Shown piece by piece: positions 56,749 to 64,000 of a stretch of DNA of 64,000 nt. Made by a program: the position numbers and the translations under genes. The notes beneath the pieces were generated by a model, which worked only from the letters and a program-made list of their open reading frames with translations, was not told the DNA's origin and ran no database searches. Each line of letters opens with the position of its first letter. The stretch's first letter is position 1. Origin of the DNA: Actinoallomurus iriomotensis (GTDB lineage: Bacteria; Actinomycetota; Actinomycetes; Streptosporangiales; Streptosporangiaceae); NCBI RefSeq assembly GCF_030269445.1, contig NZ_BSTJ01000003.1, forward strand, positions 434,001-498,000, written 5' to 3'.

Positions 56749-58605
56749 TCAGCCGTGCAGATCCTCATCGTGAGAGCTGCGCAGGAGCCGTGCGAAGACT
56801 CCGTCGGAAGACGCCAGTTCGTCGTAGGTTCCCTGCTCCGCGAGCCGGCCGTCCTCGAGCACGCAGATCCGGTCGGCGCTCCGCAGGGTGTCGAGCCGGT
56901 GAGCGACCTCGATGATGGTGATCCCGTCGAGTTCCTCGATCGCCCGTTGCACCGCTCGCTGTGACTCGTTGTCCAGCGCCGACGTGGGCTCGTCGAGGAG
57001 GAGCAGGTCCGGCCGGCGCAGCAGGGCGCGGGCGAGGCAGATGCGCTGTGCCTGACCGCCCGAGAGGCTGTCGCCGCGCTCGTGGACGAGTGTCTGGTAG
57101 CCGTCCGACAGGTTCTTGATGACGTCGTGGACGTTGGCGCGGCGTGCGGCGTCCTCGACCTGTGCGGGGATGACCTCGTCCTCAAGACCGAACACGATGT
57201 TGTCATAGATCGTGCCCCGGTAGAGGAAGTACCGCTGGCTCACGTAGCCGACGCGTCTGGCCAGTTCCGCCCGGCTGTAACTCGACAGCGGCATGCCGAA
57301 CAGCTCGATGTCGCCGACGTAACCGTGCTGGAGCCGGTCGATTATCTTCAGTAACGTCGACTTGCCGCAGCCGGACGGTCCGGCCAGCCCGACGCGTTCG
57401 CCGGATCCGACGGACAGGGAAACGCCGTCGAGCACGCGGCCTCCGTCGCTCCCCGGGTACGAGAACATCACGTTGCTCACCCGCACGACCTCGTCGCGGA
57501 ACGCACCGGCGTTCGACGCCCGCATCCCCGCTCCGACCGGTACGGGCTCGCGCGCGGTTTCGCGCACGACGGCGCGGGCCGGGCGGTTGCTCACGCTGAA
57601 GCTGACGTCCTGGGGCCGGTCGAGGAGGTTGGCGAGGTCGCGGGCCTGTTGCGCGCTCTCGGAGACCTCGTCCAGCATGCGATGAAGGTCGCGCAGCGGA
57701 GCGATGATGTTGTTGAAGAGCAGCGCGTAGGCCAGCACTTCACCCGGCCCCATCTTTCCCACCGTCACCAGCCCGATCGCGAAGCTCAGCACGAGGACGT
57801 ACCACAGCGCCTCGTTCGCGTACTTCGCCGCGTCGAACCATGCCATCGCGCGGTGGTGCCTCATCTCCGCGCCGCGCAGCTCGCCCGCCGAGGTGGCCAC
57901 GCGCGCGCTGAAGTAGTCCTGCGCGTTGTAGGCGCGCACCGTCTCCAGCGCGGGGAGCAGCTCGACGACCTGACCGTCGATCTCCTCTTTGTGGTTGCGG
58001 ACCTTCACCCGGATGCCGGCCTGGCTGCGGATCTGCCACTGCACCAGCAGCAGCCCGGTCGGGATGACGCACGCCATGACCAGCGCCACGCTGACATTGC
58101 GGCTGAAAGAGATCGCCACGGCGGCGAGCGCCAGAGCACCGGTCGGCAGGAAATCCATGAAGCTCAGTTTCAACAGCCTGGTCGAACCCTCGATGCCCCG
58201 GTTGATACGGCCGTAGATACCGCCGATCTTGCCCTGCTGAACGTAACTGAGGTCCTGGTGCAGAACGTGCTTGTACGCGAGCTCTCGGGTGTCGCGTTCA
58301 AAGGCCGTCGATACCGCTTCGACCAGCTGCCTGCGGATGACCTGCAGAAGCTGGGTTATCAGCAGCACCGCGGCGACGGTGATCAGTCCGGTGAGGAGAG
58401 CCCGATGGATGACGTGCGGTTGCGCCACGACCTTGTTCACCAGCTGGCCCAGCACGACCGGCACGATCGCGGTGAGAAACGCGGAGGTCAGCATGGCCAC
58501 CGCTGCCAGCGCGAGAAAGACGCGCTGTCTCGCGTGCAACTGATGCAGCGCACGCAAAGCCAGCCGGGCTGCGCTTATGTCCGGTGATCCTCTACTCTTG
58601 CGCAT
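56749..58605 (-). CDS. ABC exporter, fused permease-ATPase
   Basis: The 618-residue half-transporter has six helices (about 30-330) followed by an ATPase with Walker [10 protein letters not shown] (about 408-416), signature LSGGQAQR (about 513) and Walker B LLLLDEPTS (about 532). Type I exporters of this form move peptides, lipids or drugs outward as dimers. The start at MRKSRG has GAGGGGA 8 bp upstream. It is the last gene of a minus-strand operon headed by a 37-residue peptide, so peptide or small-molecule export is likely. No N-terminal C39 peptidase is present. Confidence 0.92.
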   Translation of the reverse strand: MRKSRGSPDISAARLALRALHQLHARQRVFLALAAVAMLTSAFLTAIVPVVLGQLVNKVVAQPHVIHRALLTGLITVAAVLLITQLLQVIRRQLVEAVSTAFERDTRELAYKHVLHQDLSYVQQGKIGGIYGRINRGIEGSTRLLKLSFMDFLPTGALALAAVAISFSRNVSVALVMACVIPTGLLLVQWQIRSQAGIRVKVRNHKEEIDGQVVELLPALETVRAYNAQDYFSARVATSAGELRGAEMRHHRAMAWFDAAKYANEALWYVLVLSFAIGLVTVGKMGPGEVLAYALLFNNIIAPLRDLHRMLDEVSESAQQARDLANLLDRPQDVSFSVSNRPARAVVRETAREPVPVGAGMRASNAGAFRDEVVRVSNVMFSYPGSDGGRVLDGVSLSVGSGERVGLAGPSGCGKSTLLKIIDRLQHGYVGDIELFGMPLSSYSRAELARRVGYVSQRYFLYRGTIYDNIVFGLEDEVIPAQVEDAARRANVHDVIKNLSDGYQTLVHERGDSLSGGQAQRICLARALLRRPDLLLLDEPTSALDNESQRAVQRAIEELDGITIIEVAHRLDTLRSADRICVLEDGRLAEQGTYDELASSDGVFARLLRSSHDEDLHG

Positions 58606-58618
58606 ATAAATGCTCCCC

Positions 58619-59974
58619 TCAAATGCGATACATAATGAGCACATATATGACGGCGACTACGAATTGAATCGATGCGTTGAGCAGGCCCCATGGCAGGTAC
58701 GCCCGCGCCGTGAACGCGACCGGCCGTCCACTGTCGTCCCGCAGCCCGGCGCCCTGCACCTTGCGTGCGATCAGTGGTCCGGCGGTCGCGGACCACAGCA
58801 GGGCACTGGAGCCGGCGCAGATCGCCCCGGCGAAGGCCACCGCCAACAGGTCGCCCCGGCCCGCGAGCACCGCGCCGGGCGCGACCAGGGCCTGGCAGAG
58901 CGGCAACAGCGTGGCCGCCGTCGGTCCGGCGGACAGGAGCGCGGTCATCACCGCCACGACCGCCATGAGCGCCACGATCATCATCGTCGGCGTGTGCAGA
59001 TGATCTTGTAGTAGGCGCGCCAGGAACTGGAGGAGCCCCGTCGTCGACAGATAGGTCGCGCCGGCCAGGAACGCACCGATCTTCAGCGCCGGATACAGAT
59101 CCGCGGCGTCCACCCGCGCGGCCGACCGTACCCGGGGGGCGACGACCGAGCCGACGGCGGCGCCGGCCCACGCGACCACCCACGGCGGTACGGAGTGCAG
59201 GAAGACCCAGCCGCCGAACATCCCGCCGAGCACGGCGAGCAGCGCCAGCAGGGAACGACGGTCGACCCGCGCGTGCCGGTACCGCGCCTGCAGGAGGATG
59301 ACCCCCGCGTCCCGCAGGTCGGTGTCCGCGCCGGCCGCTCCCGCCCTCGGCCGGAGCAGCACCAGGTAGAAGGCCAGAAGCGTGCCGGCCGTCAAGATGG
59401 CGAACAGCGGGAACGCCAGCACCAGATAGGAGTTGAAGCTGGTGATGCCGGACGCCAGGATCGTCAGCGCCGGGAAGTCGCCGACCGGCGTACTCGCTCC
59501 CGCGAGGTTCACGACCGTCATCACGCAGGCGAAATAACCCACGAGATACCGGCGGTCCGCGCTCAGAGTGCGCAGCAGCACCAGGAGGATGGGCAGAACC
59601 AACCCGACGTGCGTGAGGTTGTTGCCCATCGCGCACGTCGCGATCAGCACGATCACGCTCGTGACGAGCGTCATGCCACGGCTCGCCCGCCCCCATCGGG
59701 CGAGGCGGACGGCGAGCGCGCTGGCGACGCCGGTGCCGATCACCATCGCCGTGTAGAACTCGAGCGCGATGAAGATCGCCAGGATCTCGAACGGGAACCG
59801 TCGTGCCGCGTCGGCGACGTGGCCGATGTGCGCCGCCGAGAGTCCGGCGATGAGCACCGTGACCACGGCAAGTGGCAGGAAGGGGTTCTCCAGGAGAGCC
59901 GAGAGCCGTCCGCTCCGCGGTGAGGCGTCCTGTGCGCGCGGTCGCCGTTCCGATGGCAGAAGGGTCACCGTCAT
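58619..59974 (-). CDS. Ion-transporter-superfamily permease (SLC13/ArsB-like)
   Basis: The 451-residue membrane protein has about 11-12 helices. Features of the superfamily include AMGNNLTHVGLVLPILLVLL (an NN motif in the middle), NLAGASTPVGDFPALTILASG (a substrate-loop pattern) and LSAGPTAATLLPLCQALV. It would carry an anion or oxyanion. It ends 13 bp before the ABC exporter and starts overlapping the unknown 207-residue gene (ATGA). Pairing of this class with an ABC exporter and small His-rich proteins is unusual. Confidence 0.75.
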   Translation of the reverse strand: MTVTLLPSERRPRAQDASPRSGRLSALLENPFLPLAVVTVLIAGLSAAHIGHVADAARRFPFEILAIFIALEFYTAMVIGTGVASALAVRLARWGRASRGMTLVTSVIVLIATCAMGNNLTHVGLVLPILLVLLRTLSADRRYLVGYFACVMTVVNLAGASTPVGDFPALTILASGITSFNSYLVLAFPLFAILTAGTLLAFYLVLLRPRAGAAGADTDLRDAGVILLQARYRHARVDRRSLLALLAVLGGMFGGWVFLHSVPPWVVAWAGAAVGSVVAPRVRSAARVDAADLYPALKIGAFLAGATYLSTTGLLQFLARLLQDHLHTPTMMIVALMAVVAVMTALLSAGPTAATLLPLCQALVAPGAVLAGRGDLLAVAFAGAICAGSSALLWSATAGPLIARKVQGAGLRDDSGRPVAFTARAYLPWGLLNASIQFVVAVIYVLIMYRI

Positions 59975-60594
59975 GACGCTCGCCTTCCGCTCTTCGGGTC
60001 CGCCGGCGCGGCGGAGTAGACGTGGGTGAAGTGCTTGTGCGTCCAGATGGCCGGCCAGCCGGCGGGAACGGCGACCGGATCGCCGTCGGTGGGATCGATG
60101 AGCACCACTTCGCCGCGGACCCGACCGTCGAAGTAACTGAGGAGCGGGCGCACGGCGGGCGCCACGTAGCTGAGGCCGGACACGTGAAGTCCGAGCGTGA
60201 GGAGAGCGGGGCAGGACCCGCGAGGTGTCGGCAGCTCGGGCGCCATCACCACATTGGCGTCGAGCCCGCGGGGAATGTTGCCGCGGACACCGGACGCGAC
60301 CTCATGGGTGCACCCGGCGTCGAGCCAGATCGTCACGGGTGGCGGTGACGCCGTGTCGGCGAGGGCCTCGAGCAGGACCTGTTCGGGACCGGCCACGAGA
60401 AGGTGGCCGATCCGGCAGTCCGCCATGAGCTCGGCGAGCACGCTCGTGATCCGGAAGCGGAAGTCGCGGCCGGCGGCGGGATGCGAGGGAAGGCCGGTCT
60501 GGGGCCTTCCCTGCAACTCGTAGGCCACGGTGAACGGTCCCAGGTGTTGAACGTGGTCGACCAGGCTCTGGGGAACAGACGTGGCCGGGAACAT
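59971..60594 (-). CDS. Unknown 207-residue protein of the peptide operon
   Basis: A soluble protein with no signal peptide. Hydrophobic strands alternate with helices (IGHLLVAGPEQVLLEALAD, TIWLDAGCTHEVASG, DANVVMAPELPTPRG, GEVVLIDPTDG), which suggests an alpha/beta (Rossmann-like) fold. It has two Cys pairs of interest (MADCRIGH and DAGCTHE) and a His-rich end (IWTHKHFTHVYSAAP). No enzyme family is recognised. It overlaps both neighbours (TGATG upstream, ATGA downstream), so it must be made together with the His-rich protein and the permease. A modifying or sensing enzyme is a guess. Confidence 0.7.
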   Translation of the reverse strand: MFPATSVPQSLVDHVQHLGPFTVAYELQGRPQTGLPSHPAAGRDFRFRITSVLAELMADCRIGHLLVAGPEQVLLEALADTASPPPVTIWLDAGCTHEVASGVRGNIPRGLDANVVMAPELPTPRGSCPALLTLGLHVSGLSYVAPAVRPLLSYFDGRVRGEVVLIDPTDGDPVAVPAGWPAIWTHKHFTHVYSAAPADPKSGRRAS

Positions 60595-60929
60595 CAGAAG
60601 GTCGCCGCGTCGTCAGGTGGGCGCTCCTGCTCGGGGGCCTCGTGGCCGCCGGCCTGCCAGCGCTCGAGCTGAAGCCGGACGAGCAGATCCACGATCACGC
60701 GCATCTCGTCGGGCGCCCGATCGAGCACGAGACGCGCCGTGTGCGCCATGTCCTCATCGCCGAGAACGGTGACCAGCGAATCAAATGACGGCCCCGGATA
60801 TCCCCATGGCGCGGCCATGCCCGGACGGAGATGAGGGTGAGGGTGCGGATCGTACTGCGGCGGGTGTACGTGACGCGGAAACTCGTGAGGCGCCGAGTAG
60901 CCGGGCCCTTGCTGCGACGGACGGGGCAT
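60594..60929 (-). CDS. His/Pro-rich small protein, paralog B
   Basis: The 111-residue protein starts at the second ATG of ATGATG, 5 bp after GAGGAG. Residues about 17-40 carry a His/Pro segment (RHVHPPQYDPHPHPH). Then comes AAPWGYPGPSFDSLVTVLGDE, an alpha-helical DRAPDEMRVIVDLLVRLQLERW, and an acidic end. Paralog A (61153) has the same layout and the identical DRAPDEMRVIVDLLVRLQL. The His run could bind Ni, Cu, Zn or Co. No signal peptide. It has its own promoter region as well as possible read-through. Confidence 0.75.
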   Translation of the reverse strand: MPRPSQQGPGYSAPHEFPRHVHPPQYDPHPHPHLRPGMAAPWGYPGPSFDSLVTVLGDEDMAHTARLVLDRAPDEMRVIVDLLVRLQLERWQAGGHEAPEQERPPDDAATF

Positions 60930-60991
60930 CATTTCTCCTCACATGGCGGATTTCACATACCGGTTCGCTGATATCACTGGATGTTATTAGC

Positions 60992-61041
60992 GCGTCAAGG
61001 CAGCTGTCAACCTAATGCAGACTTTTGTCAAGTGATTGACA
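60992..61041 (-). promoter_or_regulatory. Promoter and TTGACA palindrome upstream of paralog B
   Basis: On the minus strand TTGACA (61010-61005), an 18-bp spacer and TAACAT form a good -35/-10 pair. Just upstream TGTCAAGTGATTGACA (61026-61041) is a perfect palindrome with 6-bp arms and a 4-bp centre, a likely repressor or activator site. The 223-bp gap is clearly AT-richer than the genes. Confidence 0.6.
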
Positions 61042-61152
61042 GGGCTTTTGTTCGCCACGATTTTCCCAACTTACGGTGATGTTCCGTTGGGGATTACCTA
61101 GCGGCGAAATGGCCGTCCCGGGCGTTGGCCGTGGGGCGTCAGGACGTCGGTG

Positions 61153-61440
61153 TCATCCCTGGTCGGCGGCTGCTCGCTGGTCGAGCTGGAGCCGTACGAG
61201 CAGGTCCACGATCACGCGCATCTCATCCGGCGCCCGGTCCAGCACGAGCCGGGCCGTGTGGGCGGCGTTCTCGTCACCGAGCACGGTGACCAGCGCTTCG
61301 TGGGACAGCCCCGGATATCCCCACGGCGTCGCCGTGCCGGGGTGCGAATGAGGATGAGGATCGTGCTGCGGCGGGTGGACGTGACGCGGACGAGTATGAG
61401 GCGGAGTAAAGCCGAACCATCGCTGCAACGGACGAGACAT
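61153..61440 (-). CDS. His/Pro-rich small protein, paralog A
   Basis: The 95-residue protein starts at the last ATG of GTGATGATG, 5 bp after GAGGAG. That ribosome site overlaps the TGA of the 37-residue peptide gene. Residues about 18-36 hold RHVHPPQHDPHPHSH. After TPWGYPGLSHEALVTVLGDEN follows the conserved helix DRAPDEMRVIVDLLVRLQLDQR. It lacks the extended acidic end of paralog B. No known family. The tandem paralogs with matching starts show a local duplication. Confidence 0.75.
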   Translation of the reverse strand: MSRPLQRWFGFTPPHTRPRHVHPPQHDPHPHSHPGTATPWGYPGLSHEALVTVLGDENAAHTARLVLDRAPDEMRVIVDLLVRLQLDQRAAADQG

Positions 61441-61449
61441 CATCACTCC

Positions 61450-61563
61450 TCAGATTGCCGATCCCTTCAGGTTGCCGGTGTCACTGAAGGTATGGCCGCT
61501 CGATCCACCTGCCAAACCACCGACGACGTCCATTAGTAGATTGGCAATCTCTTCTCTTGCCAT
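61450..61563 (-). CDS. 37-residue peptide, first gene of the operon (possible RiPP precursor or signal peptide)
   Basis: The ATG opens MAREEIANLLMDVVGG, an amphipathic, acidic leader-like helix ending in Gly-Gly. LAGGSSGHTFSDTGNLKGSAI follows, rich in Gly, Ser and Thr with no Cys. The TGA lies within TGAGGAG, so the next gene's ribosome site starts at this stop. That tight coupling and the operon position argue that it is translated. The GG junction is like double-glycine export leaders, but the ABC exporter here lacks a C39 peptidase. The start is preceded only by a weak GAG. Confidence 0.5.
   Translation of the reverse strand: MAREEIANLLMDVVGGLAGGSSGHTFSDTGNLKGSAI
61538..61550. promoter_or_regulatory. 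Palindrome at the start of the 37-residue peptide gene
   Basis: AGATTGGCAATCT is a perfect 13-bp palindrome covering codons 5-9 of the peptide gene, about 66 bp from the divergent regulator start. A regulator bound here would block the peptide transcript. Confidence 0.35.
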
Positions 61564-61615
61564 GTTGCACTCGGTCAGAAGCGGGTTAGTGTTGAGAAAA
61601 CATGGGGGTGAAGAA

Positions 61616-62869
61616 ATGAAGTCCGAGATGTCCGAATGGGTCACTGTCGTCGGGGCCGCGTTGCGGGAGCGGCGGGTGAGCAACAACGCGGCGGCTCAGA
61701 TGGTGGGCGTCAGCCCGGCGACGTTCGCCGCGTGGATGAGCGGCGCCACACGACCGAACGTCGAGGCCCTGCCAGCGATCGCCAAGGTCTCGGGCCTTGC
61801 GCTGTGGCGCCTGCACGAACTCGCCGGGTACCTCCCGGAGAACTACTCTCCCGCCGTCATGGCCACACAGGCGATCGAGTCGCAGCAGCGCCTGTACGCG
61901 GACGTACGACGGTGGTCCGAGCAGGCGCTCACCGCCTCCGGTCTCGGCGCGGCCGCCCGCGCGGCCGGCCTGATCCTGCAGCGGGACCCGGGCTGGCAGG
62001 TGATCATCCGCCCGGAGCTCCGCGGCATCGAGCACGCTCTGGCGCCGCACACGGTGATCGGCCTCGAACGCTCACGGCCGAGCGGCGAGTCCCTGCTCGC
62101 GCTCCGGCAGAAGATCGAGAACGATCTCGGCGCGGCCTTGGCCGCCCTGGGGGTCATCTGGCGCCATCACGACGTACCCGGATGGCGGGAACGCCCGGCG
62201 CTGCTGCTGGAGGTGCCCGAGGACGAGCAGACGCGCGGGCGGGGGCTCGCCCCGATGACCGACTTCCCGACCACCGTCGTCACTCTCGGCATCCCCTGGA
62301 CCCACGCGGAGCTCGTCGGCTCCCTCATCGCGGACGCCATCGACTACGGCTACCGCAACATGAAGACCGACGCGTGCGCCGAGGCGGGCCTGCTGATGGG
62401 GGCCGACCAGGAGACGGTCGGCCGCGCCGCCGCACAGATCTTCACGGCCTCCCTGCTGCACCCTCGCAGCCGGCTGCTGGACCGGATGGTCTGGTCGTGC
62501 GCCTTCCCGGACGCGCTCACCGACGTGCCGCAGCTCCTTCCGCGCGCCGACCAGGAGACGTTCGTCATCTACGTCCGCGTCGGACCACAGCTCATCCAGC
62601 GCTCGGCCGAGGTGTCCGGCTACGACCCCGACAAGTGCCTGCTGACCGCGAAGAAGCTGGAGAGCGCCTGCGAGGAACTACCGGCCCAGCGCGGCATGAT
62701 CGTCGACATCCCGGACGCCCGGGTCTTCAGCGACAACGACTTCGAGCTCTTCCAGCACCGGATGACCGACGCGGCGGTCGACGCCGCCCTCACGTGCCTG
62801 CGCCACATGCTCCAGATCCGGAACCTGCCGGCGTCCAGGAAGTGGCACGGCTACCTCGGCCGGATCTGA
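61616..62869 (+). CDS. XRE-type helix-turn-helix regulator with large unknown domain
   Basis: The 417-residue protein has an N-terminal helix-turn-helix (about 5-65: GAALRERRVSNNAAAQMVGVSPATFAAWMSGATRPN) fused to about 340 residues with no recognised family. These contain QVIIRPELRGIEHAL, TTVVTLGIPWTHAEL, AEAGLLMGADQETVG and RGMIVDIPDARVFSDNDFELF. The start at MKSEMSE follows GGGGGTGAAGA. It is divergent from the peptide operon with only 52 bp between starts, so it very likely controls that operon and itself. The C-terminal domain may sense the transported ligand. Confidence 0.75.
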   Translation: MKSEMSEWVTVVGAALRERRVSNNAAAQMVGVSPATFAAWMSGATRPNVEALPAIAKVSGLALWRLHELAGYLPENYSPAVMATQAIESQQRLYADVRRWSEQALTASGLGAAARAAGLILQRDPGWQVIIRPELRGIEHALAPHTVIGLERSRPSGESLLALRQKIENDLGAALAALGVIWRHHDVPGWRERPALLLEVPEDEQTRGRGLAPMTDFPTTVVTLGIPWTHAELVGSLIADAIDYGYRNMKTDACAEAGLLMGADQETVGRAAAQIFTASLLHPRSRLLDRMVWSCAFPDALTDVPQLLPRADQETFVIYVRVGPQLIQRSAEVSGYDPDKCLLTAKKLESACEELPAQRGMIVDIPDARVFSDNDFELFQHRMTDAAVDAALTCLRHMLQIRNLPASRKWHGYLGRI

Positions 62870-62929
62870 TCGGTCGCCGGCCCGACCGACGACGCGGGCT
62901 GCCGGACGGGAGCCCGCGTCGTCACGGGA

Positions 62930-64000
62930 TCACCGGCCGACGTTCAGGACACCGAAGAGTGAGGAGTGGGCGTCGGTCCAGACCGGGCCACCCGCCGGCG
63001 GCGTGTGCCACCGCCAGGACTTGGCACGCAGCGGCCGCAGGTCGGCGTCCTTACGGGCGATGGCGACCCATCGCGAGTGGTAGTAGATCTTCTGTGGATC
63101 CTCGGCGCCGTTCCCGGTCATCGAGGCGAGGCCGGCCGCCCGGGCGGTGGCCGCCAGCATGGGCGCGAGGTCGAGGCTCCGGTTGGTGACGTTGAACGCG
63201 AGCACGCCGCCCGGCGCGAGCTTACGGGTGTACAGCTGAAGCGCCTCGTACGTCAGCAGGTGCGGCGGCACCGAGTCGGACGTGAACGCGTCCAACACGA
63301 TCATGCCGTAGGACCCGTCGGGAACCTTCTCGAGTTCCAGCCGACCGTCGCCGACGATCGCGTTCACGTCGGCCTTGCTGTCGGTCAGGTAGCTGAACCA
63401 GTTGGACGCGATCCGCAGGACCACCGGGTCGATCTCGTAGAAGTCCATCGTCTGGCCCTGATGCCCGTACGCCGCCATGACGCCGGTGCCCAGGCCGACG
63501 ATGGCCACGCGGCTGCTGCGTTCGCCGTAGGCGGTGAAGAGGTCACCGAACGGTCCGGAACGCCCGAAATAGGCGACCGGAGTGGTCCGGAGGGGGCCGC
63601 CGGTGAACTGGAAGCCGTGCACCGTCGACCCGTGGCCGAACATCCGCCGGCCACTGCCGTCCATGTAGACGTGGTAGTTGCCGAAGAAGGTCCGCATCCG
63701 GATCGAGTCCGTCGGCATCCGGTACCACAGGAGCAGGGCGGTCGACAGCGCGACGCCGATCGCCATCATGCGAGGTCGCCGTATCGCGAGAACGCACCAC
63801 GGAACACCGATCACCAGGACCGCGGGCAGGAACGACGACGCGCCCAGCCGGAGGACGATCGTGCCGGCCAGCAGTACGAGAGGCGCGGCGACCACGAACG
63901 CCTTGACCGAGACGGCCGCTCCGGGAAGATTCCACCGGGTGGTCGCGTCCATCCGCCTCAGCAGGATGGGCAGTACGGCGAGGCTGGTCACCACGAGCGG
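62930..64000 (-). CDS. Membrane-anchored spermidine-synthase-like methyltransferase-fold protein (runs off right edge)
   Basis: At least 356 residues lie in the window, and the frame remains open to the edge. The N-terminal visible part has two to three helices (FVVAAPLVLLAGTIVLRL and VLVIGVPWCVLAI regions). The rest is a spermidine-synthase-like Rossmann domain with VAIVGLGTGVMAAYG, MDFYEIDPVVL, DVNAIVGDGRLELE and VLDAFTSDSVPPHLLT. Proteins of this fused type are common in actinomycetes. Aminopropyl transfer is unproven, because the visible D(A)F replaces the usual catalytic D-S/T set. Confidence 0.82.
   Translation of the reverse strand, partial: PLVVTSLAVLPILLRRMDATTRWNLPGAAVSVKAFVVAAPLVLLAGTIVLRLGASSFLPAVLVIGVPWCVLAIRRPRMMAIGVALSTALLLWYRMPTDSIRMRTFFGNYHVYMDGSGRRMFGHGSTVHGFQFTGGPLRTTPVAYFGRSGPFGDLFTAYGERSSRVAIVGLGTGVMAAYGHQGQTMDFYEIDPVVLRIASNWFSYLTDSKADVNAIVGDGRLELEKVPDGSYGMIVLDAFTSDSVPPHLLTYEALQLYTRKLAPGGVLAFNVTNRSLDLAPMLAATARAAGLASMTGNGAEDPQKIYYHSRWVAIARKDADLRPLRAKSWRWHTPPAGGPVWTDAHSSLFGVLNVGR

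Overview
The window is about 64 kb of high-GC DNA from a mycothiol-producing filamentous actinomycete. The evidence is the strong third-position GC, GTG and TTG starts, a GlnR-type nitrogen regulator, MshD, a DivIVA-type coiled-coil protein, an InhA-type enoyl reductase and several actinomycete-specific membrane or proline-rich families. Gene style suggests a Streptosporangiales/Thermomonosporaceae-like organism, but that placement is inference. No rRNA, tRNA or CRISPR was seen.

Left part (0-28.6 kb) is mostly conserved chromosome. It holds an ECF sigma/anti-sigma pair, an LmeA-like lipoprotein-type gene, MoaD, GlnR, three proline-rich membrane proteins, MshD, and a complete phosphate unit (PHO box, pstSCAB, then a convergent Pit transporter with its DUF47 partner). 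After these come CsoR with its operator, a 2,292-residue AAA+ protein with a huge repetitive linker, a gamma-carbonic anhydrase, DivIVA-like protein, peptide deformylase, ArfB, an MpaB-type oxygenase, enoyl-CoA hydratase plus SDR, and a two-component system. Immediately downstream of that system is an orphan transcription unit: three 11-bp direct repeats, a 23-codon ORF built into an 18-bp inverted repeat, and a strong terminator.

28.8-38.8 kb is a candidate lipid biosynthesis and export cluster: MMPL exporter, WS/DGAT-type acyltransferase, AurF-like diiron oxygenase, NAD-dependent reductase, ACP, ketosynthase, InhA-like enoyl reductase and a secreted protein, with a divergent regulator. It is interrupted between the reductase and the ACP by a tnpB-only IS element. 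That TnpB appears to have lost its RuvC-I segment by an in-frame deletion.

39.2-46.7 kb is an overlapping operon for cell-surface glycan work: two family-2 glycosyltransferases, a FemAB/CelD-like acyltransferase, a polysaccharide deacetylase, a flippase fused to a large membrane glycosyltransferase-like region, and a small membrane protein.

46.8-51.9 kb is the most striking region: seven tandem genes for small secreted Asn/His/Arg-rich proteins. They share a core (NRNWNG...NHIRL...NRNNNIAVA), and several share a promoter block, a covarying leader hairpin and a near-identical terminator. They look like repeated expression cassettes.

The right part holds an aquaporin with an ArsB-type permease, a 1.1-kb gene-poor stretch, and a CNNM-like membrane protein with an unrecognised C-terminal domain. 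A compact minus-strand operon follows: a 37-residue peptide, two paralogous His-rich small proteins, an unknown 207-residue protein, an ion-transporter-superfamily permease and an ABC exporter, under a divergent XRE-type regulator. That operon is a good candidate for an undescribed peptide or metal system. The window ends in a membrane-anchored spermidine-synthase-like protein that runs off the edge.
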